A stretch of DNA of 64,000 nt from Candidula unifasciata (GCA_905116865.2 CAJHNH020000724.1:816772-880771), one strand, 5' to 3'; positions 30,757 through 40,085 are shown, numbered from the stretch's first letter. The notes: generated by a model from the sequence alone, not told the origin. Made by a program: numbers and translations.

Positions 30757-33303
30757 ATGAGTGAAACATATTTAATGTATGGTCCCGCTGCGAAGCGGAA
30801 AAGGTATTCTATCACCCTGGAAATGAAATTGGATATTCTGAATAGATACGACCGCGGTGAGCGAACGGCAGACATTAAACGTCTGTTGGGCATAAACGAA
30901 TCGACTCTAAGGTCGATCCGTGACACCGCCGCAAAAATTCGGGAGAGTTCCAAGACCGCTAGCTTACTCAGTGCATACCGTTTCACCGCTTCTCGTCCGT
31001 CAATCATGGAACGGATGGAGCAACAGCTGATCACCTGGTTGGAAGAACAGAATGAGAACAATGTCAGGGTTACTAACTCAACCGTGAAAGAGATGGCCAA
31101 GCAGTTGTACGAAGACTTACGAAACAGCAGCCCCGATGTTGATGCGAAATCATTCAACGCTAGTTGCGGATGGCTAGAAAGGTTTAAGATGAGACATGGT
31201 TTTACTAGTTTTAATAAGACAGTCGACGAAAACTCGGCTGTTATCAATTCTCGCCCGCCAGTTATGGAGCACATGGAGCAACAACTGATCACCTGGTTGG
31301 AAGAACAGAATAAGAACAATATCAGCGTTACTAACTCAACCGTGAAAGACATGGCCAAGCAGTTGTACGAGGACTTACGAAAAAGCAACGGCTATGGTGA
31401 TGCAAAAACTTTTAACGCTAGTCCGGGATGGTTCGAACGGTTTAAGCTGAGACATGGTTTGACCAGTTTTAGTAATTCTAAGATAATCCTCGAAAACACA
31501 GCTGGTACCATTCCTCGCCCGCCAATTATGGAGCACATGGAGCAACGGCTAATCGCTTGGGTAGAAGAACAGAATGAGAACAATGTCAGCATTACTAACT
31601 CAGTCGTCAAAGAGATGGCCAAGCAATTGTACGAGGACTTACGAAAAAGCAGCGCCTACATTGATGTCAAACCATTCAGCGCTAGTTGTGGATGGTTCGA
31701 TAGGTTTAAGCGGAGACATGGTTTGACTAGTTTTAGTAAGTCTAAGACAGTTGACGAAAACTCTGATACCGTGTCTCGCTCATCAATTATGGGTCACATG
31801 GAGCAACGGCTGATCAGCTGGTTGGAAGAACAGAATGAGAACAATGTCAGGGTTACTAACTCAACCGTGAAGGACATGGCCAAGCAATTGTATGAGGACT
31901 TACAAAAAAGCAACCCCGATGTTGATGCAAAACCATTCAATGCTAGTTGTGGATGGTTCGACAGGTTTAAGCGGAGACATGGTTTTACTAGTTTTACTAA
32001 TAAGTCTAAAACAGTTGACGAAAACTGCACTCTTGACAATTTTATGGATGCCTTCAGGGCTCTTATTAATGAAAACAGCTACAGTCCCAAACAGGTGTTT
32101 AACCTGCAAGAGACTGAATTATTCTGGAAACGGATGCCAAGTAAAATGTTTCTGTCTACTGACCAGGAGTCTGGCATCAAGTCACAGAATGACCATTGCA
32201 CACTTCTGCTGGGTGGAAACGCTGCGGGAGACTACAGAATCAAACCATTATTGGTTTGTCATACAGATGCCCCAACGGTACTTTTGGGATCTTCTGAAGC
32301 TCACCTACCTGTTATCTGGCGTTCTAGCAATACTGGATTTATCACTGCTAAGATTTTTGGAGATTATTTTGTGTCCCAGCTTCATCAGGAATTGAAGGCA
32401 TACTGCGAGAACGAAGGCTTGCCATTCAAGATTCTTCTTCTCCTTGATATGGATTTGGCATACCCTCCCAACCTTGTGGACCTTAGCAACAATATCAGAG
32501 TGTTGTTTCTGCCCACAAAGATCCCTGCATCGATCCAGCCCATGGACCAGGGTGTAATTACCATGTTTAAATCCTGTTACTTTCATCAGCTCTTCACGAA
32601 GCTTATATCAGGCACTGAAGTGAAAGGGGAGTCCTTCGCCACTGATTTTTTGAATAGTTTTGACCTAAAAATGGCCATTGATGTAATAGCCGAGGCTTGG
32701 ACACAGCTGAGTGAGCAGGTCATGCGTGAGGCCTGGAGACAAATTTGGCCTGAGATCCTTGAAGACTCTGAGAACTATCTGATAAATGGGGACATTAACG
32801 GTGTGAGGCTGTCCATACTTGATATGGCTAAGGCTGCTGGCTTCACAGAAGTAGACGAAAGAGACGTAGAAGATCTAATAGAATCACACAGCTTTGAAAG
32901 AAGTAATGATAATTCTCAAGAGATCAAGATAGAACATGAAGAAACAGGGGATTCTACTTCTGGCAGTGATCAGCAGATCAAGGAGGAACATCAAATAGGG
33001 ACATGGAATTCTGCTTCTGACAGTGATCAGCAGATCAAGGAGGAACATCAAATAAGGATAGGGAATTCTGCTTCTAACAATGAATCTGTGAGAACTCTGT
33101 CAACTGAGACTTTGTTTCAGATATGTCATCTAGGGGATCAGATGATATCTCTGATTGACGAGAACGACCCGGACCGAGAGAGGAGTTCTCAAGTAGCCAT
33201 ACACTTTCAGAATGTGTTAGCTTGCTATAGGGAACTTTACAGAGAGAAAATTGAACATGCAGATCATATCTCTGCAAACACATTCTCCATCAAATATGAA
33301 TAG
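30757..33303 (+). CDS. Tigger/pogo (TIGD/CENP-B-like) transposase-derived protein with four tandem CENPB-type HTH domains
   Basis: Intact 848-residue single-exon frame. Residues about 14-62 form a CENPB-N/psq-type helix-turn-helix (KRKRYSITLEMKLDILNRYD). Residues about 82-153, 167-239, 254-326 and 342-414 are four copies of the CENPB/Tc5-type HTH, each ending in a GWF/L-x-RFK-x-RHG block; Tigger-family proteins normally have one. Residues about 425-665 align with the DDE domain: VFNLQETELFWKRMPS (445-461 region), LLLLDMDLAYP (D564), IQPMDQGVI (D597). The usual NADET motif reads NLQET, so the first catalytic Asp is Gln451. The DNAPGH-like motif after D564 is also lost. Residues 720-770 are acidic with repeated QIKEEHQI. 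By family knowledge such proteins bind DNA in the nucleus. I infer loss of transposase catalysis and possible domestication. No inverted terminal repeats were found. The start chosen is the first ATG, directly followed by a conserved basic stretch. Antisense frames here are shadows. Confidence 0.9.
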   Translation: MSETYLMYGPAAKRKRYSITLEMKLDILNRYDRGERTADIKRLLGINESTLRSIRDTAAKIRESSKTASLLSAYRFTASRPSIMERMEQQLITWLEEQNENNVRVTNSTVKEMAKQLYEDLRNSSPDVDAKSFNASCGWLERFKMRHGFTSFNKTVDENSAVINSRPPVMEHMEQQLITWLEEQNKNNISVTNSTVKDMAKQLYEDLRKSNGYGDAKTFNASPGWFERFKLRHGLTSFSNSKIILENTAGTIPRPPIMEHMEQRLIAWVEEQNENNVSITNSVVKEMAKQLYEDLRKSSAYIDVKPFSASCGWFDRFKRRHGLTSFSKSKTVDENSDTVSRSSIMGHMEQRLISWLEEQNENNVRVTNSTVKDMAKQLYEDLQKSNPDVDAKPFNASCGWFDRFKRRHGFTSFTNKSKTVDENCTLDNFMDAFRALINENSYSPKQVFNLQETELFWKRMPSKMFLSTDQESGIKSQNDHCTLLLGGNAAGDYRIKPLLVCHTDAPTVLLGSSEAHLPVIWRSSNTGFITAKIFGDYFVSQLHQELKAYCENEGLPFKILLLLDMDLAYPPNLVDLSNNIRVLFLPTKIPASIQPMDQGVITMFKSCYFHQLFTKLISGTEVKGESFATDFLNSFDLKMAIDVIAEAWTQLSEQVMREAWRQIWPEILEDSENYLINGDINGVRLSILDMAKAAGFTEVDERDVEDLIESHSFERSNDNSQEIKIEHEETGDSTSGSDQQIKEEHQIGTWNSASDSDQQIKEEHQIRIGNSASNNESVRTLSTETLFQICHLGDQMISLIDENDPDRERSSQVAIHFQNVLACYRELYREKIEHADHISANTFSIKYE
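31000..31998 (+). repeat. Four in-frame coding repeats, about 86-residue period
   Basis: The repeats are obvious in DNA as well as protein. ATGGAGCAAC opens each unit at about 31015, 31273, 31537 and 31798, and GGATGG followed by AGGTTTAAG-type sequence closes each. Units 1 and 4 share long identical runs around AATGTCAGGGTTACTAACTC. The linkers (TVDEN-type) are also repeated, so the duplicated module is HTH plus linker. Confidence 0.95.
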
Positions 33304-33365
33304 ACACAATTTTTACATTTTTTTCTATTGTGTTAACGTCATTTGTCTCCGGACAGGTGCACAGG

Positions 33366-33505
33366 TGCTCATGATTCCTTCGACCTGGAACAAAACAGGA
33401 ATTCTCAAGAAGCTGAAAACTTTCACAATGTTTTAGCATGCAACAGAGAACTGTAAAGCGAAACATGCAAGTCATATCTGTGCTGACAAATTCTTCATGA
33501 AATTG
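33366..33505 (+). pseudogene. Decayed duplicate of the TIGD-like C-terminal coding end
   Basis: Compared with 33157-33297, this stretch keeps ATTCTCAAG, then ACTTTCACAATGTTTTAGC and CATATCTGTGCTGACA-type matches. In the phase set by the alignment it reads FDLEQNRNSQEAENFHNVLA then CNREL and a stop. That parallels NDPDRERSSQVAIHFQNVLA then CYREL in the gene. A T-rich tract and CCGGACAG precede it, resembling a splice acceptor. It may be a duplicated alternative terminal exon or a dead duplication. Confidence 0.7.
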
Positions 33506-33925
33506 TCCTTACCCAGATAGGACTGCAGGTTGCACCTGGCTAGCAGTGCTATTATGGGGGCCTTAATTATAACCCTTCTGAGGTTGAATGAGGTATCTGG
33601 GATTTGTATTGTTGTTCTGCCATCCAGACTGAGATTGTTAAATTTCAGTATGGTATGGCAAATCTTTAGATAGCAGCCAGGAGAAAAAGACCGATCAATC
33701 AAAACAATCAGATATATAGACGCATACTAATTTTTTTTTATACCTCAGACATGTTTGTTAGCAGATACCGCTTGTTAGGGGTGTTAAATGTTGGACATTC
33801 ACACATTCTTGCTCACGAAATATGAGGTGGGGCGGCAAGTTCATTTCTTCATTACTTTTGATTCCCATACAGTTATGGAAATGATCTGGTGCCCATTTTT
33901 GTATGGTTAGTTTCACTCCAGGGCA
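33506..33925. other. Unassigned, no gene seen
   Basis: Short antisense frames (33472-33702, 33758-33943) have no recognisable motif. Confidence 0.4.
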
Positions 33926-33929
33926 TGCA

Positions 33930-34060
33930 CAGTGAACAAACAAACGAACTTTATTTTCAAAGGGCTACAAATTAGGCACGCAAGCCTGTCTTACATTCGG
34001 CCCTTCCAAACTTCCATCTTTCACACAGCAGTTGTATTTCATCAATGAAGCATGTTATAT
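33930..34060. repeat. Short dispersed repeat (AAACGAACTTTATT type)
   Basis: GAACAAACAAACGAAC followed by TTTCAAAGGGCTAC is shared with 61937-61985. It may be the reverse complement of a short retroposon end. Confidence 0.4.
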
Positions 34061-34119
34061 TCATGTAATAATATGCATATTATATATATGAAGTCAAAAA
34101 CAAAAGCATGGCTGGTAAA

Positions 34120-34265
34120 ATATGTACGCACGCTCACGCGCAAACACACACACCCACATACACACACAAGCCCAATGACTCACTTACACACAAACATATA
34201 GGCACTAAGTACACACATACATCCACATACATACGAACATGCACACACACATACACACAGTGACA
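34120..34265. repeat. CA/CATA-rich simple sequence
   Basis: Degenerate ACACAC and ACATAC units. Confidence 0.85.
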
Positions 34266-34479
34266 CTGAGAGAGCTATTTTTGTCAAATTAAATCAGGCT
34301 TGTATACACCCCCACTCTTTACCAGAACATTATTGGGGTTGGTGATCAAGAGGCTTGAGTCTTGGTTAACTGCTTGGCCATAATAATAATTACTATTATA
34401 TGCTGAATGGCATATATATATATATAACATAAACTGATGCTTACAAATAACAATTTATAAATTGGTGAGGTCGGGGTGT

Positions 34480-35115
34480 GCTCCTTTAGAATGATTGGAG
34501 TGAGAGGTGGAGGCTGTTTTCAGTAAGAATGATTGGTGTTAGACAGGGGAAAGACTGTTCTGCCTAAGAATTATTAGAGAGAGGAGAGAGGCAGTGCTTC
34601 CAAAGAATGATTAGAGAGAGGAAAGACTGTTCTCCCTAAGATTTATTAGAGAGAGGGGAGAGGCAGTGCTTCCAAAGAATGATTAGAGAGAGGAAAGACT
34701 GTTCTCCCTAAGATTTATTAGAGAGATGGGGAGGCAGTACTACCTAAGAATGATTGGTGAGACTGTAAGAAAGAGAGAGAGAGGGGGGGGGGGGGGGGAA
34801 CTGTTCTGTCTAAGAATTATTAGAGATGAGGAAGGCTGGGCTCCTTAAGAATGATTGGAGAGAGGGGCTAAGACTGCTCTCCATAAGGGGAAGATTGTTC
34901 TCAGTAAGAATGATTAGAGCGGGAAGAGGAGGCTGTGCTTTCTTAAAATGCTAGGAGAGAGAGCGAGAGAGATTCTCACCAAGAATGATTGGAAGGGAAA
35001 ACTGCTTCCCCTAAGAATGATTAGAGAGGGGGAGAAGGCTGTTCTCCCTTAGAATGATTTGTGAGAGAGGGTGAAGGCTGTACTCCCTAAGAATGATTAG
35101 AGAGAGAGGATCAAG
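34480..35115. repeat. Diverged minisatellite, about 40-50-bp unit
   Basis: More than a dozen units of the form AAGAATGATTAGAGAGAGG followed by a variable purine tract and CTGTTCTCCCT. They vary in length and are interrupted by a G run at 34784-34797. Confidence 0.9.
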
Positions 35116-35475
35116 ATGCCTAAGTTCCCTTGTTCTGATACCTGTATGCGTATGTCCATACATACATACATACATTTGTATGTAAAGTTTCTTTGTTGTT
35201 AAACTTTCAAAAGAGTAGATGCAAAATGTATTATTTTTCTTTAAATAGACATTCCTGGGTTGATTATTATTTCTTTGTTAAATTGTTGTTTTGTTACTAA
35301 TAATAACACACTAAGGCAAACAGAAATTACAGTAGTAACTGGACATAAGGCTAAACTAAACAATTAATTTGATGTCCCTTGCAGAACAACTACAATGAAT
35401 TTAAAAAAAAAACACTTATCTGGGGCTGTCTGTTTAAGTAATTCTTCTTCTACAGTTGCCCTAAAAATGGCATTA
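35116..35475. other. Unassigned AT-rich stretch
   Basis: Short (CATA)n at 35157-35175. No other feature. Confidence 0.4.
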
Positions 35476-35479
35476 ATAT

Positions 35480-35545
35480 GTTGCTCTTGTGGCTTACAGC
35501 AAGGCTGTGATTTGTACATCTTTCCACCCAATAATCAGATTTCAT
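35480..35545 (-). repeat. Dispersed repeat shared with 58757-58815
   Basis: The reverse complement reads AGATGTACAAATCACAGCC then CTGTAAGCCACAAG. At 58770 the sequence is AGATGTGCGAAAATCACAGCC then CTGTGAGCCACAACATG. Confidence 0.55.
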
Positions 35546-35579
35546 CAACTGTGGGTGTATTCCTTTTATCTGTGTGGGT

Positions 35580-35745
35580 CATTTTATATGTATGGGTATG
35601 TAAGGATGTATGAGTGTTTGTGTATGTATGGGTATGTAAGAGTGTTTGGAGATATATGGGTGCTAGTGTATATATGGGTGAATGTATATGACTTGGTGCT
35701 TGTGTATGATTTGTGTGTGTATGTGTCTCTCTCTACATATATACA
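35580..35745. repeat. TATG/GTGT-rich simple sequence
   Basis: Degenerate TATGGGTATG-type repeats. The frames are artefacts. Confidence 0.8.
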
Positions 35746-35759
35746 TAGCTACATTTAAC

Positions 35760-36160
35760 TTATTTAATACATTTTCCACCTGATGTTATCAGGGTACCCA
35801 AGTACTTAAACATATCAGCTTGCTTGAGGCTTATCCATTTACTTTGATGTAGCATTTTGGAGGGTCGGCTTTCTTTGTAATTGCCATTACTTCTGTTTTT
35901 TCTGCTCTTGAAACTAAGACCCTTGTTTTGACTTTCTGTTACAATTATGTCCATCATTTCTTGCAGTTATGTTTCATGTTCAGTGATCAAAACTATATTG
36001 TCAGCAAATCGCAGGTTGTTAACGATATGCACATCAACAGATATACCTGGCATACCATGTATGGATCTAATTATTATTTCACTGTACAAATGGAATAAAT
36101 CAGGTGATAGTACACATCCCATCTTGTTTATTGTTTTGAAAATTTCTAACATGGTTGTCA
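35760..36160 (-). mobile_element. LINE reverse transcriptase core fragment
   Basis: The minus strand encodes INKMGCVLSPDLFHLYSEII (the GxxxGCxLSPxLF motif), then NLRFADNIVLI (motif C, with FADN where FADD is usual). After one frame break comes TESQNKGLSFKSRKN and MFKYLGTLITSGGKC. The palm subdomain is therefore present but broken. Truncation at both ends and the loss of one catalytic Asp make it non-functional. Confidence 0.8.
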
Positions 36161-36279
36161 GTTCTTGTGCTGTTTCTTGTTGCCAGTATATGGTTTTTTT
36201 TATTTTTTATTATAGAATTTGTACAGAATACCAAAATGGTACTGAATTAACTTGAAACATTTAGCTGTAATAGCTTCTT

Positions 36280-36665
36280 GTGTGTCAGCAGAAAGCGCAA
36301 GCAGAAATGGAGGAGCAGGAGTGTACACTGAGCATCGAAATAACATCAGAGATACAGCAAAAATACCAACAGGAAAGTAACGTCACAATTATGATGCAGA
36401 AGTTCAAGTGATCAAGATAGCAATAGAAAGACTGCTAACTGCTTATCGTTTCACACCCGGTGGTACAGTATTGCTGACAGATGCAAAAGCTGTACTTCAG
36501 GGACTCCAGTCTGGACAATTGCTAAGTATAAGGAGCATCCACATGTTCGCAGAATTCAAGATTGACCAATCCATCATGTGCACTTATGGACTGGCATTGA
36601 GGCAACAGATCACATCTATTGAGACTGTCCCAGATACAATACACATTTCAGGCAAACGATAGAAG
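36280..36665 (+). mobile_element. LINE RNase H fragment, internally deleted
   Basis: The plus strand encodes SRNGGAGVYTEHRN (first RNase H strand), then a stop, DAEVQVIKIAIERL and TVLLTDAKAVLQGLQSG (the TDxxAxL segment). It then jumps to CTYGLALRQQITSIE, the cysteine tail normally about 100 residues later. The middle is deleted. Confidence 0.75.
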
Positions 36666-36699
36666 AAGGAAAAGCTCGAAATGTCTCATCACTAATTAC

Positions 36700-36950
36700 T
36701 ACTACTGTGTGGCGCTGAAACATGGAGAACAACTGAAACAGTCACTAATAAACTAACTATATGCAATTATTGACAGATGACTGCGCAGAATATGTGGAAT
36801 TAAATGGAATGAGAGGATGACTAATGTAGAGCGTTGGGAGAAAGCTTTTCAAATTCCACTGAATTAAGAGGTAGGGAAAAGACGCTGGGGCTGGTTAGCA
36901 GTCTTTTCACAACAGGGGCAGAAAAATGAAGTCAGGCAATAACACAGGAA
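36700..36950 (+). mobile_element. LINE RT C-terminal fragment (GAETWRTT type)
   Basis: CGCTGAAACATGGAGAACAAC encodes the AETWRTT motif. It is followed by a frame-broken KLTICNY and RMTNVERWE-type stretch and ending RRWGWLA-like. It is paralogous to 29690-29900, which also follows an RNase H remnant. Confidence 0.65.
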
Positions 36951-37009
36951 GGAAGTTAGTACTGAAGAAGGTTACTTATCTTCTTCTTCTTTGCGTTCGG
37001 TTTCGTATG

Positions 37010-37600
37010 CTCAGATCAGACCATCAGTGGGTTGTCTGTATGAACTCGCATGTCAGTAGCAGGTCCTTCATGGTTCCCCATAGCTTGTTCTGCACACTTT
37101 GCTCTTGAGGCCAGGTGTCTTTTCGAAGTTGTATGTAGAGTGTGCAGGTCTGCAGAATGTTCTTAGGTGTTTGTGATCCTGTTTGACAGGCACACTGTGG
37201 GGACTGTACAATCTTTATTTTATGCATGTGGTAATTGAACCTGCAGTGTCCTGTTCGTAGACGGAAAATTGTTCTATGTTTCTTTCTGTTGAGTTTGCTG
37301 ATGGTATCTTGTGGATTTTTACTGTTAGTTTGTTCTCTCCACAATTCCTTGTATTTTCCCTAGATAAGTGTTATGATTTCTGGTATAGACAATGGATGGG
37401 TATGTTCTTTCTCCTTTGTTCCATGTTTTAGTAAGTCTGTCTGCTAACTTGTTTCCTGGTATGCCGCAGTGAGCTGAGATCTACTGGAGAACGATCTGAT
37501 TATTTTCTGCGAGTCTGTTTAGCTGATGGGTCAGTTCTCTGAAGGAATGTAAAAAGGCAAGGAGGGCATTTGGTGGGCTGCAGGAATAACAAAGGAAATG
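37010..37600 (-). mobile_element. LINE RNase H plus cysteine tail
   Basis: The minus strand reads RELTHQLNRLAENNQIVLQ, a stop, ISAHCGIPGNKLADRLTK (the AHxGxxGNxxADxLAK motif). In the next frame come HRTIFRLRTGHCRFNYHM and CACQTGSQTPKNILQTC (cysteine-histidine tail) to LLLTCEFIQTT at the C-terminus. It has one stop and at least one frame break. Confidence 0.8.
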
Positions 37601-37604
37601 TAAG

Positions 37605-37670
37605 ACCTTGTGCTCCATTGGGAGATACAAAGGAAGAAGAAGACCAAAGACCGTAGTTGATGGGAAGACA
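37605..37670 (+). mobile_element. LINE stub (GRRRPKT), short
   Basis: IGRYKGRRRPKTVVDGKTRT resembles the GRPRKxxxDG LINE C-terminal motif. Too short for certainty. Confidence 0.35.
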
Positions 37671-37755
37671 AGAACACCTACTTTATCTGGCAAGTTACAC
37701 AATGATGTTTAATTTTTCTGTAATGCTTTCAGTGAGAGACACACACTGTTCTTTG

Positions 37756-37945
37756 GCTACATAATGAGAAGAAAGACATTAGAGAATGTCGTGACAACTG
37801 GAAAGATCAGTGGGAAATGGGATAGAGGCAGACCAAGAGAGACAATGCTGGATGGGCTGAAACGATATCATGGAGGGATATCTCCAGGGATCGTGAGCTG
37901 TGGAGACTCATGAGCACCTACGCCAGTTGGCAGGGCACATGATGA
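37756..37945 (+). mobile_element. LINE 3' stub (RGRPRETMLDGL)
   Basis: The plus strand encodes MRRKTLENVVTTGKISGK, then RGRPRETMLDGLKRYHG and, after a frame break, RDRELWRLM. It ends GGGCACATGATGA. It is the same family as 62631-62830, with long identical DNA runs. Confidence 0.8.
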
Positions 37946-38109
37946 AAAATGCTAATTCAGGGCCTGAACAATTTAAACTAGTGCTGGGTGGAGAGGGGCT
38001 AATGAGTTTTCATGGTGGGGAGGGGGGATGGGTCAAGCAGTTTTAAAAGTGAGTGCATTTGTACTTGTAATGATCAGTTATACTTACCTTTTTTGTTCGT
38101 TTAAATAGA

Positions 38110-38700
38110 AATAAAATATGGGGCGCTAACTCCAGAATACTGAAACAGGAATATACTGGAGCAGTCAGGCAAGTCATGGAATATGCCTCCACTACATGGG
38201 CTGCAGCAGCCAAGACAGCAATGGGAAAACTGGACAGGGCTCAGAATATGGGATTAAGGATTGTTCTCGGAGCCATGAAAACCACCCCCATCAGAGAGAT
38301 AGAAAGGATAGCAGATACTGAACCACTCGAACTCAGAAGACAATACAAAACTTACAGTATGAGAAATTAAAAAGACTTCAAAGTCACCCACTGCATTTTA
38401 AATTTCAAGAGAACCAAAAAAAAAAAAAAAAAACAGTCTGAAGCGTCAGAGCCCCAACAACCTTGCTAGAGAACTGTACATACAGCACCAAGATGTGCTT
38501 GACAGAGATGTAGCACTGTGCGAAAAACTTGAGCTGGAACCATGGACAAGCAAGCCAGAGAAGGCAAATGTAGTCCTAAAGGTACCAGGGATCACTTCAA
38601 AAGATGCACATGCAGAGACACAACAGAGAACCCTGATTGACACTTAAGAAAGAATTGGAAAGATAAAAGAACACATTAGACAACTTAAAGATCGAAAGCT
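38110..38700 (+). mobile_element. LINE RT-to-RNase H linker (Jockey-like)
   Basis: The plus strand encodes YTGAVRQVMEYASTTWAAAA, then TAMGKLDRAQNMGLRIVLGA and RQYKTYSMRN-stop. After a frame break it reads NNLARELYIQHQDVL, DRDVALCEKLELEPW and VPGITSKDAHAETQQRTL. This is the thumb/connection region between RT and RNase H in a Jockey-like LINE. An A-run at 38416-38433 interrupts it. Confidence 0.75.
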
Positions 38701-39284
38701 ATAGTAGGTGTTTCAGTGTTCCACATGTGTCGTTATTGAAGCTATGGAGCTCCTGCTTTGTGCAACACTCTCACTTCTACCAGTCGCGTTGTGAAGAGAG
38801 ACCCAACCATGTCGGATAAACAGTAACTACTGTCTGTGTTTATCATTTTTAAGGCAGCTTAGGACAGAAGCGGGTGGGGAAAAAGGTTTTAACCTAAGGA
38901 TGAATGACAGTTTCTCTAGTACTTTCACCACGCACTGTGCAGTTAGGATTTTATTTTGCCCCTGACAAAAAACAAAAGCAAAATCATTATGGGATAAAAC
39001 TCGGTTTTATGTAGCCGATTGTCTCTCCACTAATCATTCTTTTATGTTCTACATCAGTTTAATGACTAATATTGCTTTAAAATTGCAATACGTTTATGTA
39101 ATTTGCCCCCCCCCCTTTTTTTTCCCACCAAAAAAGAAGGAATTGGAAACTAACACTTCTTTCGATATGATAAACAAATCAGCATGTTAGTCAGATAGTG
39201 TTGATAAACTTGGACAATGACAGAAAAAGAGGGGGAAAAAATAACAACTGTACTAAGATTCATGCGAAGGGCTGTCAATTCAAC
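38701..39284. other. Unassigned, no gene seen
   Basis: C- and T-runs at 39107-39123. Nothing recognised. Confidence 0.4.
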
Positions 39285-39455
39285 AAAAAGAGATAAGATC
39301 AGAAACGATGAAATCCGAAGGAAAATGGAGTAACTGCAGATATTGATTTTATAAGAAGACAACAGGTGAAATGGTTTGGTCATATAACGCGGATGTCAGT
39401 AGACGGTATTACACAACAAGCAGTGATGTACAGACCAGGCGGAAAGCTAGGACAG
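39285..39455 (+). mobile_element. LINE C-terminal stub (VKWFGHITRM)
   Basis: The plus strand encodes RNDEIRRKM, a frame break, then FIRRQQVKWFGHITRMSVDG and ITQQAVMYRPGGKLGQMD, the post-RT WFGHxxRM segment of an RTE-like LINE. Confidence 0.7.
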
Positions 39456-39739
39456 ATGGACAGAGTGAATCCCAATTTACGAAGCACGTAGAGTGCTCTT
39501 CCCCGTAAATTATACTTAACCTCTACACCACTCGATGTGTTGTGGTTTACAGCTAGGTAGCGCTTTTCAGCCCAGCACATCCAATGCCATACCAATCAGT
39601 AGCCTCCTGGCACTATGGCCATGCATTCGAATTTTTTTAGGAGGCCGAATTCAGAGGCTCAAAGAAATAAAGGAATTATAGCTATTGTTGCCATTTAGAG
39701 TTGGCAGGTTAGTTTCCCGGGAAAGTCTTAGGAAAACAA

Positions 39740-39832
39740 AGGCAGACAAAGAGAAGTTATAAGAGAAATAGAGGCAGACCAAGAGAAAGTCTCGAGGAAA
39801 TAGTTAGGCCACAACAACAACAAAAACTGGAC
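39740..39832 (+). mobile_element. LINE stub (RGRPRESL)
   Basis: AATAGAGGCAGACCAAGAG encodes NRGRPRESLEEIVRPQQQ. Only this motif survives. Confidence 0.45.
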
Positions 39833-39904
39833 AGTTTGGCGGTCATCTGAGAGAAAAACACTTCTATGAGCAATGATAGATCCGTGACTTAGGCGCTGTG
39901 AGTC

Positions 39905-40085
39905 TGACTCGTAATTCCAACATACCGCGATCGAAACTCTCTGCTGGCGGCGTGAATTTTTATCATGGGGCGTCGCAGGTCGACCCAGCCTAAAATGAGT
40001 ATTAGAATGTTTGTCCTGGAGAAGTAAAGCAGGGCGGCTTAACGCTGACCACATTACCCACCTAGTGCCGATTGGTAGGTAAACA
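39905..40085 (+). mobile_element. SINE-C-like body
   Basis: GGTCGACCCAGCCTAAAATG, GTTTGTCCTGGAGAAGTAAAG and ACCACATTACCCACCTAGTG are SINE-C blocks. The upstream ACCGCGATCGAAACT segment is shared with 54345 and replaces the usual head, suggesting a SINE-C subfamily. Confidence 0.6.

Noticed and set aside
30744..31388. 214-residue antisense frame and other antisense frames under the TIGD-like gene
   Set aside because: Shadows of the repeated coding modules on the opposite strand. No independent motif.
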